From Gloeotrichia echinulata CP02 (GTDB taxonomy: Bacteria > Cyanobacteriota > Cyanobacteriia > Cyanobacteriales > Nostocaceae), in NCBI GenBank assembly GCA_038087035.1, contig CP051187.1, positions 6,454,001 through 6,518,000 on the forward strand: a stretch of DNA of 64,000 nt, given 5' to 3'. Numbering within the stretch: position 1 is the stretch's first letter; every line of letters begins with the position of its first letter. Of the stretch, positions 24,983 through 35,322 are shown piece after piece. The notes beneath the pieces are model-generated. The model was not told the origin of the DNA and searched no databases. It saw only the letters and a program-made list of their open reading frames with translations. A program made the translations under genes and the position numbers.

Positions 24983-26770
24983 ATGCGAACTCACTATTGC
25001 GGCGAACTCCGAAAAGAACATATTGGAGAAACAGTTACCTTGTACGGATGGGTAGACCGTTACCGTGATCATGGAGGCGTGACTTTTTTAGATTTACGCG
25101 ATCGCTCTGGGCTAGTCCAAATCGTCAGCGACCCCCAACGTACACCAGATTCTTACGAACAGGCAAACACGCTGCGAAATGAATTCGTTGTAGAAATCCT
25201 CGGTCGGGTAACGCAACGCCCTGAAGAATCCCTCAATTCCCGCATCCCTACAGGGGAAGTAGAAATTTACGCTGATCAAATTACTTTACTCAACACGATC
25301 CGCAAGCAGTTACCCTTCCAAGTTGCCAGTGGGAATAATGATCCCGTGCGGGAAGACTTGCGGTTAAAATATCGGTATTTGGATTTACGGCGCGATCGCA
25401 TGGCCCGTAACTTACAATTGCGTCATCAAGTTGTCAAAGCTGTCCGCCGTTATCTTGAAGATGTGGAAGGTTTCATCGAAGTCGAAACCCCCGTCCTCAC
25501 TCGTTCCACCCCAGAAGGTGCTAGAGATTATATCTTACCAAGTCGCGTCAATGCTGGTGAATGGTTCGCTTTACCCCAATCACCGCAGTTATTCAAACAG
25601 TTACTGATGGTATCCGGCTTAGATAGATATTATCAGGTTGCCCGTTGTTTCCGCGATGAAGATCTCCGCGCCGACAGACAACCAGAATTTACCCAGTTAG
25701 ACATGGAAATGAGTTTCATGTCCCAGGAAGAAATTATCGAACTCAATGAAAAATTAGTTGCTCATATCTTCAGAACAGTTAAAGACATTAACTTATACCA
25801 TCCCTTCCCGCGTCTGACCTACGCTGAGGCGATGGAACGCTATGGCAGTGATAAACCAGATACCCGCTATGGTTTAGAATTAGTTAATGTTTCGGATCTA
25901 CTCAAAGACTCTGGGTTCAAAGTTTTTCGTGAAGCTATTAACAATGGTGGGATCGTCAAAATCCTACCCATTCCCAACGGAAATGATGCCATATCTAATG
26001 TCCGCATCAAGCCAGGTGGCGACTTATTCCGAGAAGCCAGTGAAGCCGGTGCCAAAGGTTTAGCTTACATCCGCGTCCGAGAAAATGGTGAAATTGATAC
26101 CATTGGCGCAATTAAAGACAACCTCACCGAAGAACAAAAACAAGAAATTTTGCGTCGCACCGGTGCAAAAGCAGGTCATTTGTTACTATTTGGTGCTGGT
26201 GATGCAGCTACTGTTAACAAAACTTTAGATAGACTGCGACAAGTTACTGCTAGGGAATTTAACTTAATTGATCCAGAGAAAATCAACTTACTGTGGATTA
26301 CAGATTTCCCGATGTTTGAGTGGAATGCAGAGGAAAAACGGTTAGAAGCATTACACCACCCATTTACCGCACCCCATCCTGATGATTTAGACGACTTAAA
26401 AACCGCACGCGCCCAAGCTTACGACTTGATATTTAACGGCTTTGAAGTTGGCGGTGGTAGTCGGCGGATTTATCAGCGGGAAATTCAAGAACAGGTATTT
26501 GAAGCTATTGGCTTATCTCCCGAAGAAGCACAGAATAAATTTGGCTTTCTCTTAGAAGCATTTGAATATGGTACACCACCGCATGGTGGCATCGCCTACG
26601 GTTTAGATCGCTTGGTAATGTTACTCAGTGGGGAAGAATCGATTCGTGATGTCATTGCTTTTCCAAAGACACAGCAAGCACGCTGTTTGTTAACAGATGC
26701 ACCTGCCGGCGTAGATGTCAAGCAGTTAAAAGAGTTGCACGTTGCTTCAACCTACAAGCCCAAGTCCTAG
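24983..26770 (+). CDS. aspS: aspartyl-tRNA synthetase
   Basis: This 595-residue class II synthetase charges tRNA-Asp. The N-terminal OB-fold anticodon domain (about 1-110) starts MRTHYCGELRKEHIGE. The catalytic core has motif 2 (FRDEDLRADRQPEFTQLD) and motif 3 (GIAYGLDRLVMLLSG), with the bacterial GAD insertion between (about 290-420). The bacterial length and insertion suit either a discriminating or a tRNA-Asn-acylating enzyme. The gene is alone on its strand. Confidence 0.98.
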   Translation: MRTHYCGELRKEHIGETVTLYGWVDRYRDHGGVTFLDLRDRSGLVQIVSDPQRTPDSYEQANTLRNEFVVEILGRVTQRPEESLNSRIPTGEVEIYADQITLLNTIRKQLPFQVASGNNDPVREDLRLKYRYLDLRRDRMARNLQLRHQVVKAVRRYLEDVEGFIEVETPVLTRSTPEGARDYILPSRVNAGEWFALPQSPQLFKQLLMVSGLDRYYQVARCFRDEDLRADRQPEFTQLDMEMSFMSQEEIIELNEKLVAHIFRTVKDINLYHPFPRLTYAEAMERYGSDKPDTRYGLELVNVSDLLKDSGFKVFREAINNGGIVKILPIPNGNDAISNVRIKPGGDLFREASEAGAKGLAYIRVRENGEIDTIGAIKDNLTEEQKQEILRRTGAKAGHLLLFGAGDAATVNKTLDRLRQVTAREFNLIDPEKINLLWITDFPMFEWNAEEKRLEALHHPFTAPHPDDLDDLKTARAQAYDLIFNGFEVGGGSRRIYQREIQEQVFEAIGLSPEEAQNKFGFLLEAFEYGTPPHGGIAYGLDRLVMLLSGEESIRDVIAFPKTQQARCLLTDAPAGVDVKQLKELHVASTYKPKS

Positions 26771-26826
26771 TATAGCATTTCCGAAATTTCTAGGCAAAAC
26801 GTTTGTAGTAGCGCTTTAGCGGTAAA

Positions 26827-26934
26827 TTTTATCGGTTATGTGAGGACAATGATCTTCCGGGGTAGAAGGACTTGCGCCCCGGAAGATCATCGTTCGACGC
26901 CGAAAACCCTGATTTTACCCTACAGTGAGGGGTG
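26827..26934. repeat. about 110-bp dispersed repeat, copy B
   Basis: The outer parts (TTTTATCGGTTATGTGAGG and GACGCCGAAAACCCTGATTT) match the copy at 3120-3229. The centre is a different inverted pair (GATCTTCCGGGG and the complement), so only the flanks are shared. Confidence 0.7.
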
Positions 26935-27073
26935 CGTCAGAAGTCAAAAATTTCTTGATAATCAGCTATTTCTAAAATCTGAGACGTGTAACTAATTGGA
27001 AAATATTTGCTGAAACCGAGTAAAACTTACTAACTCACGCTAGACTAGAAATAGTTGAGTTAATAAGGTTTTG

Positions 27074-27196
27074 ATGCAACATGTCACTCCCAAGGAAGCC
27101 GCTAAAATCCTTGGTGTTCACGTCTCCAGTCTCCGCAGATGGGAAAACGAAGGCAAGCTTAGAGCAATCCGGACACCAGGTGGTCAAAGGCGATGA
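27074..27196 (+). pseudogene. IS607-type transposase (TnpA) remnant, MerR-like HTH only
   Basis: The 40-residue frame MQHVTPKEAAKILGVHVSSL continues RRWENEGKLRAIRTPGGQRR and then stops. This is the DNA-binding head typical of IS607 serine recombinases, which run to roughly 190-220 residues. The whole catalytic domain is missing and no matching TnpB lies downstream. Confidence 0.8.
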
Positions 27197-28340
27197 CGCA
27201 TGATTCTATCGTGCTTTCTGACTCGTGTCTGCGACAGGCTACGCGAACAGAATTGACGGATGCCATAGTTAATCACGTTTAGGCGTTTTGATTAGCTTAA
27301 AAGTTGCACACCCTACACGATATCTTGAGTGTGACACACAGCTTTAGTCCTACTCCCGAACCACTACAAGATTAACGTTCCCTACGGGACACTCCGCGTT
27401 CCGTAGGGAAATAATTTTGAGCTTCTGTTTCGCGGAGCGTCTGTCTACGATACGCTCCACGTAAAGCCTGCGGCATAGCTTCGCTTATGCGTAGCGTCCC
27501 GCAGGGAACGTAGGGAAGGCGCAAAGTAAGAAAAATTATAGATAATCAAAAACCGGGAAGGGAGTAGCCTATCCCCTATCGCCATCTCGGCAGTATTTTA
27601 AGTATAATTTCTTATTGACAAAATACTTGAGAACTGAATTAGACAAGAATAAGTGACGAGTACGATTTCTATAGTCTAAAAGTAAATACTGTTTTCAATC
27701 GGACTAACTTGTGATATGACTGCTGCTTACGTCTCATCCACATTGGAGCCTGTAATTTTAATCCTATTGACTGAAAAGCTTATATATCAATGGCTATATA
27801 TCTCAGCTAGCTTTTCAAAACGCTCCATTTGTGAAGATGGACGTGGTTGAGGTGGGATAATTGCTGAAGGATGAGAGAAAAATATATCAACTTAACTACT
27901 TCCAAAAAAAAATCAGTTGGTGTATACTGAACGTAACAAAACAGTATAAAGACTTAGGCAATATGTCTTAGTGCATCATCCCTATTTATCAAAGAGGAGG
28001 AAAAATGCTTATTTCAGAAGCTTTGTGAGTGGTATTATAAGTCAAATACATAAATATAGTGGTTAATTAGGGCACAATAACCGCTGTAATCCATGATTCA
28101 GCCTCATGAGTGATAATATCACTGCAAGATGAAGCCTAGTCATAAATAAGTAAGTTAAACAAATTGAGTTTTTGGTTTTTTATTAACCATAGGTTAGCAA
28201 AAACTGAAATAAAGTCGGTGAACGAGTGTTCACACTGTTGTATGTTAAGGGTGTATCTAATAAATTTAATTAAATATAGCGGATTTAGGAGTTGGGCTTC
28301 GATGATATTTATCTCAGTCCCTCCAGCGTAACCTTCTTCA
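27197..28340. other. 1.1-kb non-coding region upstream of the exopolysaccharide cluster
   Basis: At 27380-27520 there are several palindromic intergenic motifs (TTCCCTACGGGAC, GTAGCGTCCCGCAGGGAAC). The remainder is AT-rich and without a credible ORF. It is the likely site of the promoter for the plus-strand cluster starting at 28362, but no single promoter stands out. Confidence 0.45.
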
Positions 28341-28361
28341 TTGTCTGTTCTATGTCTGCCG

Positions 28362-28811
28362 ATGAGTGAGGTCGAATTGCAGGATAAGTGTGAGAAAAAA
28401 CGGAAACGTTCCCAACGACGGGGTATTTATTGTCCAATTCATGGATGCTACCTCGATAGTGTGAGTCAAAAGTACAGGTTATTTGCTGATACTGTTGGAC
28501 AACTCCAACAAAGAGGTATCGGTAGGCAGAATGCACTAATTTTGATAGCGAGTAAGACCGCTGTTTCCCTAGACAATGAATGGCTCGAAGCATTTTGGTG
28601 TGACCAATGCCAAGAAACAAAGTGGTATCATGTGAAAAAATGCATTAGTAAAACTCCTGTGAAGGAGGCTTGCCGCTATGAACTGTCAGTACCATCGGCA
28701 GAAATTTGGCAACAAGCGACTGGGGTAATTCATCCCGACGGCAACCCTTGCGTTGGCGAGTTTACGCGCAGGAATGCACGGACACTTTGCTATAAAAGCA
28801 AGGATTTCTAA
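28362..28811 (+). CDS. conserved small protein with zinc-ribbon-like cysteines, head of the polysaccharide cluster
   Basis: From the ATG at 28362 the product has 149 residues (a TTG at 28341 would add seven). It is basic at the start (KCEKKRKRSQRRGIYCP), then shows YCPIHGCYLDS and later FWCDQCQETKWYHV, giving Cys/His pairs able to hold zinc. I recognise this as a type of hypothetical protein seen ahead of cyanobacterial polysaccharide operons, but its function is unknown. It ends 45 bp before the tyrosine autokinase gene and is probably cotranscribed; a regulatory role is a guess. Confidence 0.7.
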   Translation: MSEVELQDKCEKKRKRSQRRGIYCPIHGCYLDSVSQKYRLFADTVGQLQQRGIGRQNALILIASKTAVSLDNEWLEAFWCDQCQETKWYHVKKCISKTPVKEACRYELSVPSAEIWQQATGVIHPDGNPCVGEFTRRNARTLCYKSKDF

Positions 28812-28856
28812 TTAATTTTAACTTAACATTACGAACAAATACATACATCAAGCATT

Positions 28857-31082
28857 ATGGAATCTAGACCAAACATTGAAGAAATAGATTTGCAAAAATA
28901 CATACTCGTTCTGCAAAGACGTTGGATACATGCGGCAGGAGTTTGTGGGATTTTCGTTACCCTCGCATCCGTATTAGCATTCTCAGGCAGAGCCGCATAC
29001 ATGGCAACGGGAAGTATGCTGATTAAGACGGATACAACCAGTTCACTAACTGGTTTGGGTCAAGGTCTAGGACAAATCCAGTCTTTAACTTCTCTAAACA
29101 ATCCGTTAGAGACTCAAGCCAGGATACTGCTATCTGTGCCAGTGATGAAGGAAGCGATTAAAGAACTTAACCTCAAAGATGACAAAGGACAGCCCATCCC
29201 AGTCGATGACTTGATTCAAAGTCTGAGATTAGAAGTTGCCAAAGGCACTGAAATTTTAGATGTTTCCTATGCTGACTATGATCCCGCTTTTGCTGCGAAA
29301 GTGGTCAACAAAATTATGGAAATTTATATCAAAAATAATATAGAAACGAATCGGGCAGTAGCAGTCTTAGCTCGCAAATTTATTGTCGAACAAATACCTG
29401 GAAGTGAAAAATCCGTAAGAGAAGCAGAGTCAGCCCTGCGTAAATTCAAAGAGCAAAATAAAATCATTTCTCTCGAACAAGAAGCAGTGATATCAGTCCA
29501 GCTGATTTCTCAGTTAGAACAGCAACTTTCTCAAGCCCAATCCAAACTAGCTGATGTCACCGCTCAGTCACAACAGTTACAAAGTGAGGCAAACATTGAT
29601 CCGCGCCAAGCTGTGACCTTTGCGTCCTTGAGTCAAACACCAGGAATTCAGCAAGCGCTGGTGCAACTTCAGGAAGCCCAAACCCAACTAGCAGTACAGA
29701 AAAACACTTTGCAGCCATCCCATCCTACCATCATCAGCTTGGAAGCCAAAGTAGCTAGTCTCAAAAACTTGCTAGATGGACGGATACAGGAAATCGGTGC
29801 TAGCAATCAGCAAGTCTCTATGGGAAATTTACAGATTGGTCCACTGCGACAAAACCTCATTGGACAATTTGTTAGCACTGAAGCACAAAGGGTCGGTTTA
29901 GTCAAACAAATAACTACCCTATCTAATCAATGGTCTGCCTACAAACAAAGAGCAAATATTTTACCCAAGCTAGAACAAACCCAACGGGAGCTAGAGCGCC
30001 AGCTGAATGCATCTCAAAAAACTTACGAAGCCTTGTTGGCGAAACTGCAAGAGGTGCAGCTAGCAGAGAACCAAACTATTGGTAATGCTCGTGTTGTCTC
30101 CCCAGCCTTAGTCCCTGAGAAGCCATCTGGTGGAAGAAAACTATTGATTATCATCGGCGGTGCCGTTGTCGGTGGTATTGTTGGCATCATTGCTGCCTTT
30201 ACTGTAGATTTAATAGACCGCTCCGTCAAGACTGTTCAAGAAGCTAAAGAATTGTTCCCATACACCTTGTTGGGAGTGATTCCCGCATTTAGTAAGAAGA
30301 GTTCTTTTCTGCCAGGGGTAGAACAACAGATTCCCAAAGTTATTGGTAGAGACATTCCCCAGTTTCCTGTTGGTGACGCCTACCAAATGCTGCAAGCCAA
30401 CTTGAAGTTCCTCAGTTCAGACAAGAAGCCCAAAGCAATCGTAGTTACTAGTTCCATACCCAAAGAGGGTAAGTCTGAGGTGGCTGCAAATTTAGCTGTG
30501 AGTATGGCTCAGTTAGGACATCGGGTGCTATTGGTAGATGCTGACATGCGTCATCCTGTCCAGCATCATATCTGGTCACTGACGAATGTAGTCGGGCTAT
30601 CGAATGTGATGGTTGATCAAGTGTCGCTTCATACAGCAATAGATGAAGTTATGCCCAACCTCTACGTTCTTCCGTCGGGAGTTGTGCCTCCAAACCCTGT
30701 GGCGCTGTTAGATTCCAAGCGGATGGCGTCATTGGTAACCTCATTTGCTGCGGATTATGATTACGTAATTTTCGATACTCCAGCCCTGTCAGGAATGGCG
30801 GATGCTTCCGTGTTAAGCAAGTTAGCTGACGGTGTTTTACTCGTAGTTCGTCCGGGAGTGCTTAACTATAGCAGCGCCAATGCGGCTAAGGACTATCTCA
30901 AACAATCTGGACAGCATGTGTTGGGTATGGTGATTAATGGTGTGAATGTCAAACAAGAGCCTGATAGTTACTTCTACTATTCTCAGCGAAATGCGCTGGA
31001 GTATGGTTCTGTGTCGCGCAATTCTCTAGTTCCCAAAGAAGTGGCTTCCAAGGTTACACGCAAAGGCGATGCTTCGAGATAA
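28857..31082 (+). CDS. polysaccharide chain-length protein fused to BY-kinase (Wzc-like)
   Basis: In 741 residues the order is a Wzz-type N-terminal domain with membrane helix near 30-50, a long periplasmic coiled coil (about 170-400) with a GNVR-type segment (LPKLEQTQRELERQLNASQK), a second membrane helix (LLIIIGGAVVGGIVGIIAAF) and a cytoplasmic bacterial tyrosine kinase. The kinase has Walker A SSIPKEGKS, A' VLLVDADMRHP and Walker B YVIFDTPAL. The C-terminus carries clustered tyrosines (SYFYYSQRNALEY) that should be the autophosphorylation site. It controls polymer length and export with the Wzy and Wzx proteins encoded downstream. Confidence 0.95.
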   Translation: MESRPNIEEIDLQKYILVLQRRWIHAAGVCGIFVTLASVLAFSGRAAYMATGSMLIKTDTTSSLTGLGQGLGQIQSLTSLNNPLETQARILLSVPVMKEAIKELNLKDDKGQPIPVDDLIQSLRLEVAKGTEILDVSYADYDPAFAAKVVNKIMEIYIKNNIETNRAVAVLARKFIVEQIPGSEKSVREAESALRKFKEQNKIISLEQEAVISVQLISQLEQQLSQAQSKLADVTAQSQQLQSEANIDPRQAVTFASLSQTPGIQQALVQLQEAQTQLAVQKNTLQPSHPTIISLEAKVASLKNLLDGRIQEIGASNQQVSMGNLQIGPLRQNLIGQFVSTEAQRVGLVKQITTLSNQWSAYKQRANILPKLEQTQRELERQLNASQKTYEALLAKLQEVQLAENQTIGNARVVSPALVPEKPSGGRKLLIIIGGAVVGGIVGIIAAFTVDLIDRSVKTVQEAKELFPYTLLGVIPAFSKKSSFLPGVEQQIPKVIGRDIPQFPVGDAYQMLQANLKFLSSDKKPKAIVVTSSIPKEGKSEVAANLAVSMAQLGHRVLLVDADMRHPVQHHIWSLTNVVGLSNVMVDQVSLHTAIDEVMPNLYVLPSGVVPPNPVALLDSKRMASLVTSFAADYDYVIFDTPALSGMADASVLSKLADGVLLVVRPGVLNYSSANAAKDYLKQSGQHVLGMVINGVNVKQEPDSYFYYSQRNALEYGSVSRNSLVPKEVASKVTRKGDASR

Positions 31083-31130
31083 GCGGCTGCTCGAAATTGT
31101 GGAAACAATGCTGGAGTAGTTCGGCATAAA

Positions 31131-31156
31131 GTAGGGGCGCAAGGCCTTGCGCCCTA
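31131..31156. repeat. shortened copy of the GTAGGGGCGCAAGG palindrome
   Basis: It is the same palindrome as at 3150 and 13564, lacking the last bases. It lies between the autokinase and polymerase genes. Confidence 0.7.
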
Positions 31157-31270
31157 GTCGAGATAATAGTATACCTTGTCCAAAAAATTGGAATTGTATA
31201 AGTAAAGATTAGGACATGAAATTCCTTACATAGAATACATATCATATCACAGGATAATCCTAAAATTAAA

Positions 31271-32509
31271 ATGAAAATTGAGAAGCATGTATTGCAGAAA
31301 ATGGAAGGGTGCATCGTCGTAATATTACTTATTTACGCAATGGACTTGGAGGTAGCCCCTTTGAAAAATACCATTCTCAATTTAGGAGTGATAGTAATCG
31401 GTTCATTGTATTGGAAGCGGATTGCTTATTGTATAAGCAAGGACAAAACTTTAATCCTGTTAGTTGCATTGGCTTGTTTGTCTGTTTTTTGGTCTGGATA
31501 CATAGGGGATACTTTTTCAAAACTTCAATCATTAGCTCGTTCAACTATATTTGGAGCTTATCTAGCGGCAAGATATACCATTAGAGATCAGATGCGTCTC
31601 CTATCTTGGTCTATTATAGTATCAAGTATTCTTAGTATACTTGTTTGTATATTAATTCCATCTTTTGGAATTGAATTTACAGAGGCTGGAGCAGTTTGGA
31701 AAGGTATTTTTTTTCACAAACAACTGCTAGGTCGGACGATGGCTCTTGGATGTTCACTTTTTATAGTTCAGATTTTCAATAAAGATAAGAAACGCTGGTT
31801 AAATTTATCTTTGGTTATCATACCACTTGCCCTTATCTTGCTATCCAATAGTAAGTCTAGCTTGATCCTCGTGTTACTCTCAATAGGAATATTGTCAATT
31901 TATAACATAGCAAAACAACAAAGCTTAGTTCGGGTAGTAATATCATTAACAATGATATTATTTAGTGCGTCGATAGCTTATATTATCATAGATAATTTAG
32001 AATTTATACTTGTAGATTTTCTAGGTAAAGGACTTGAACTTAATGGACGTGTACCGATTTGGACTTTAGCTTTAGAGAAAATTAAAGAACGATATTGGTT
32101 GGGATATGGATATTCGGCATTCTGGCAGTCTGATGCGGGTGCTTATGTTATTAATAATACTTGGCTTGGAAGACAGGAGGGTTCTGCTAGTATTACAGCA
32201 TGGAATGCTCATAATGGTTATATAGAAATGCTTGTACAATTAGGTATTATAGGATTAGGATTAACCATAATACATATGTTATATCTTATCATCAAAACAA
32301 CTAAATTACTCATATTAACTCTAACAATAGAAAGTTTGTGGATGCTCGAATTTTTAGGATTTATTATTATTAATAATATCAGTGGTACTATGACTTTTTT
32401 GTCGCCTAATATATTTTGGGTTATTCATGTAGCCGTAAGTATTTCATGCTATACAGAGTATAGTCGAATTCATAAAAATAAAAATCTAACCAAGTCTCAT
32501 TTAATTTAA
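31271..32509 (+). CDS. O-antigen ligase/polymerase family membrane protein (Wzy-like)
   Basis: This 412-residue protein has about ten hydrophobic helices. The large loop typical of the O-antigen ligase/polymerase family lies at about 255-320: GRVPIWTLALEKIKERYWLG with the conserved Arg and Trp, then AHNGYIEMLVQLGIIG with the invariant His. It probably polymerises lipid-linked repeat units made by the cluster. It is strongly AT-rich, as are the next genes up to about 36.4 kb. Confidence 0.88.
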   Translation: MKIEKHVLQKMEGCIVVILLIYAMDLEVAPLKNTILNLGVIVIGSLYWKRIAYCISKDKTLILLVALACLSVFWSGYIGDTFSKLQSLARSTIFGAYLAARYTIRDQMRLLSWSIIVSSILSILVCILIPSFGIEFTEAGAVWKGIFFHKQLLGRTMALGCSLFIVQIFNKDKKRWLNLSLVIIPLALILLSNSKSSLILVLLSIGILSIYNIAKQQSLVRVVISLTMILFSASIAYIIIDNLEFILVDFLGKGLELNGRVPIWTLALEKIKERYWLGYGYSAFWQSDAGAYVINNTWLGRQEGSASITAWNAHNGYIEMLVQLGIIGLGLTIIHMLYLIIKTTKLLILTLTIESLWMLEFLGFIIINNISGTMTFLSPNIFWVIHVAVSISCYTEYSRIHKNKNLTKSHLI

Positions 32510-32640
32510 TTTAAAATAGATAAATTTTATGGCATCAACAATACCGTACCGTGAAATTGATTACAAATTTGTTTGATTTATGAGTTAATAAAAGTCAAAA
32601 GTCACAAATTAATAAAACTCACAAAAATTATTATAGCCTC

Positions 32641-33978
32641 ATGCTAGATAAATTCAAAATTAAAAAGTTATCGCTCTTAAAATATCGCACTAATATGGGT
32701 GCAATTATTACAAATACAAGTTGGCTTTTTGCTGACCGTATACTCCGTATGGTTATAAGTCTGATTGTGGGAGTTTGGGTTGCACGCTATCTCGGAGTGC
32801 AGCAATATGGTCTGTTTAACTATGCATATGCTTTTGTAGGACTATTTACCCCGATTGCTACTTTGGGATTAGACAATATAGTAATCCGCTATATAGTTCG
32901 TGACCCATCGGCTAAGGAAAAAATTCTAGGAACAACTTTTCGCCTGAAATTGGTCGGTGGAATTTTATCACTACTATTAGCAACTGGTAGCATCTTTTTG
33001 TTAACTGAGCATGAGCCACTAACTGTGTCGTTAGTAGTAATTTTCTCAGCAACATCTATTTTGCAAGCGTTTGATACAATTGACTTATGGTTTCAATCTC
33101 AAGTGCAGTCAAAGTATAGTGTGATTGCTAAAAATACAGCGTTTGTAGTCACTTCCTTACTAAAGATTTCTCTGATTACACTAAAAGCACCATTGCTAGC
33201 TTTTGCTTTTGCAACATTGGCAGAGTTTTGTCTAGGTGCATTAGGTTTGGTGATTGCTTACAAATTTAAAAAGAGTTCATTTTTTTCCTGGCGTTGGAGT
33301 TTTTCCCTTGCTAAGTCTCTACTGCATGAAAGTTTGCCACTAATATTCTCTGCTTTCGCAATGTTCGTTAATTTAAAAATAGACCAAGTAATGTTAGGTC
33401 AAATTCTCGGAGAAGAGGCAGTGGGAATTTACTCTGCTGCTTCCCGTATTTCAGAAGTTTGGTATTTTATTCCAGCAGCAATTATCTCTTCCTCCGCCCC
33501 AGCAATTTATGCAGCTAAAAAAGAAGGAAATGAAAATCTATACTATGGGCGGCTCAAAAAAATTATGCGTATATTAATGCTTATTTCAGTTATAATTAGC
33601 TTACCAATGACATTTTTATCAGTTACATTAATTACTACCCTATTCGGCAACGCTTATGCAGAATCAGGTACAATCTTATCAATTCACATATGGTCTTCAT
33701 TTTTTATATTTTTCGGATACGCATCAGGCATATGGTTTGTCGCGGAAGAATTAACTCACATTGCTTTTATTAGACAACTGATTGGTGCAATTATCAATGT
33801 ACTGTTAAACCTATTTCTGATTCCTCGTTACTCAGGAGTAGGTGCTGCAATTGCAACAATAATTTCTTATTCATTTTCCTCATTTTTAGCTAATGCTGCT
33901 CATCCGCTGACTAAAAAACTATTTATGGTGCAACTTAAATCTCTGATCATATTTGATTTTAAATCACACAAATTTTAA
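32641..33978 (+). CDS. Wzx-type polysaccharide flippase
   Basis: The 445-residue MOP-superfamily transporter has 12-14 hydrophobic helices. The N-terminal signature of the family (NTSWLFADRILRMVISLIVG, then VARYLGVQQYGLFNYAYAFV) is clear. It moves undecaprenyl-linked repeat units across the inner membrane for the Wzy protein encoded just upstream. It follows that gene by 131 bp on the same strand. Confidence 0.93.
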   Translation: MLDKFKIKKLSLLKYRTNMGAIITNTSWLFADRILRMVISLIVGVWVARYLGVQQYGLFNYAYAFVGLFTPIATLGLDNIVIRYIVRDPSAKEKILGTTFRLKLVGGILSLLLATGSIFLLTEHEPLTVSLVVIFSATSILQAFDTIDLWFQSQVQSKYSVIAKNTAFVVTSLLKISLITLKAPLLAFAFATLAEFCLGALGLVIAYKFKKSSFFSWRWSFSLAKSLLHESLPLIFSAFAMFVNLKIDQVMLGQILGEEAVGIYSAASRISEVWYFIPAAIISSSAPAIYAAKKEGNENLYYGRLKKIMRILMLISVIISLPMTFLSVTLITTLFGNAYAESGTILSIHIWSSFFIFFGYASGIWFVAEELTHIAFIRQLIGAIINVLLNLFLIPRYSGVGAAIATIISYSFSSFLANAAHPLTKKLFMVQLKSLIIFDFKSHKF

Positions 33979-34055
33979 CTATTACTAGAAAATTCAGTCG
34001 ATCAAAGCAACTCAGCAACTCAGTACAGGTAAAATAAAATTTAGGAAAAAATCTT

Positions 34056-34904
34056 ATGTCTAACTTAAAAATTGAGTCTTTCACATCAAACACTCTTTCC
34101 CACTATAGAACTCAACATAACTTCGAGCGAATAGGAGAGATTACTAGTGTAGATGACTTACGTGAATATTGTAGTTACGCAGAAGAAAACAAAGTAAATA
34201 TTTATATAATTGGAAATGGCTCTAACACACTCTTTGTTAAAAGAAACATACAATCGTTGGTACTAAAAAATAAATTACCTAAATACATAACTCCTTTGCC
34301 TGACAATATACTAGAAGTATCTTCTTCGGTTTCAGTTATGGAGGTATTAAAGTACTGCTACCAAAATTCTCTGGATTCTTTTTATTATCTTGCGTCTGTA
34401 CCGGCAACTATTGGGGGTGCATTAGCAATGAACGCTGGTCAAGGAAAGCACTTTGGTGGAGCTACAATATACGAATTTGTTGAAAGTATAACTTTTTTTG
34501 AAGATGGATGTATAAAAACACTTGAAAATAGTCAGATTACCCGTAATTATCGAGAAACGTTATTTACTGGCATACATTCAAAACTGATATTGAGCGCGAT
34601 TTTCAAGTTTGAAAGAACAAAATTTAACGATAATCCTATAAATTCTAGAATAATGTGGGCAAAAGAATATCAAGATAATACAGCGCCTAATTGTGGCTCT
34701 GTATTCAAATTGGGTAATTTTAGAATACTCGGAAAGCTTAGAGGTCTCTCAATAGGTAAATCTATGTTTTCTAATAAAACTACTAATTGGATACGGAATC
34801 AATCAGAAAGTAGCTACTCAATAATTGTCCTAATTAAAATAGCGCAAATTTTGCATTTCGTAACTAGGCAAAAAATTGCTCTCGAAATAATTACAGTTGA
34901 TTGA
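34056..34904 (+). CDS. MurB-like FAD-dependent UDP-sugar reductase within the polysaccharide cluster
   Basis: The 282-residue protein has the FAD-binding signature IGNGSNTLF, the SVPATIGGALAMNAGQ stretch and the C-terminal MurB domain with NCGSVFKLGN (catalytic Ser), NKTTNWIRN and a late Glu in LEIITVD. MurB normally reduces UDP-GlcNAc-enolpyruvate to UDP-MurNAc for peptidoglycan. This copy is short and low in GC, and its neighbours are polysaccharide genes rather than murC. It could therefore supply a lactyl-type ether sugar for the exopolysaccharide, or be a second MurB; no MurA homologue is in the window. Confidence 0.82.
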   Translation: MSNLKIESFTSNTLSHYRTQHNFERIGEITSVDDLREYCSYAEENKVNIYIIGNGSNTLFVKRNIQSLVLKNKLPKYITPLPDNILEVSSSVSVMEVLKYCYQNSLDSFYYLASVPATIGGALAMNAGQGKHFGGATIYEFVESITFFEDGCIKTLENSQITRNYRETLFTGIHSKLILSAIFKFERTKFNDNPINSRIMWAKEYQDNTAPNCGSVFKLGNFRILGKLRGLSIGKSMFSNKTTNWIRNQSESSYSIIVLIKIAQILHFVTRQKIALEIITVD

Positions 34905-35322
34905 GAGGCTATTTATAAAGTAAATCTATTGTATATTGGTTTGATTGTGTGATAATATCATAGTGTTGAAGAGTGTGTTACATTTTTTAATCTAACCTAC
35001 ACTACGAAATTTAATGTTTTGGCGGTCAGTGGATATTGATAAATTTATTGATTTTTAACTACGAAATCCAGAAAACTATTGCTACTTATAATTTGGAGCA
35101 TCCCAGTTTTTTTCCAAAAAAGCAGTCTGGTTACACAATTTGCAATTTATCTCAGAGTAATCACCGTTCCTTGTGCTTATCTTAATGGATTAATCTTTGC
35201 TAGCTAAATAAAAAGTCGGATGCTACCCTGATCATTTGGTACTTATCATTTCATTGTTGTTAGAAATTTTTTCAGCCAATTAATACATCAAAAAAGTTGC
35301 AAACAAAAGGTGTAATAAAAAT
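34905..35322. other. 418-bp AT-rich spacer
   Basis: I saw no ORF, repeat or clear promoter. Stop codons are frequent in all frames. Confidence 0.5.

Noticed and set aside
28309..28620. Minus-strand ORF of 103 codons
   Set aside because: It is a shadow of the plus-strand zinc-ribbon gene at 28362, which has conserved Cys pairs and the operon context.
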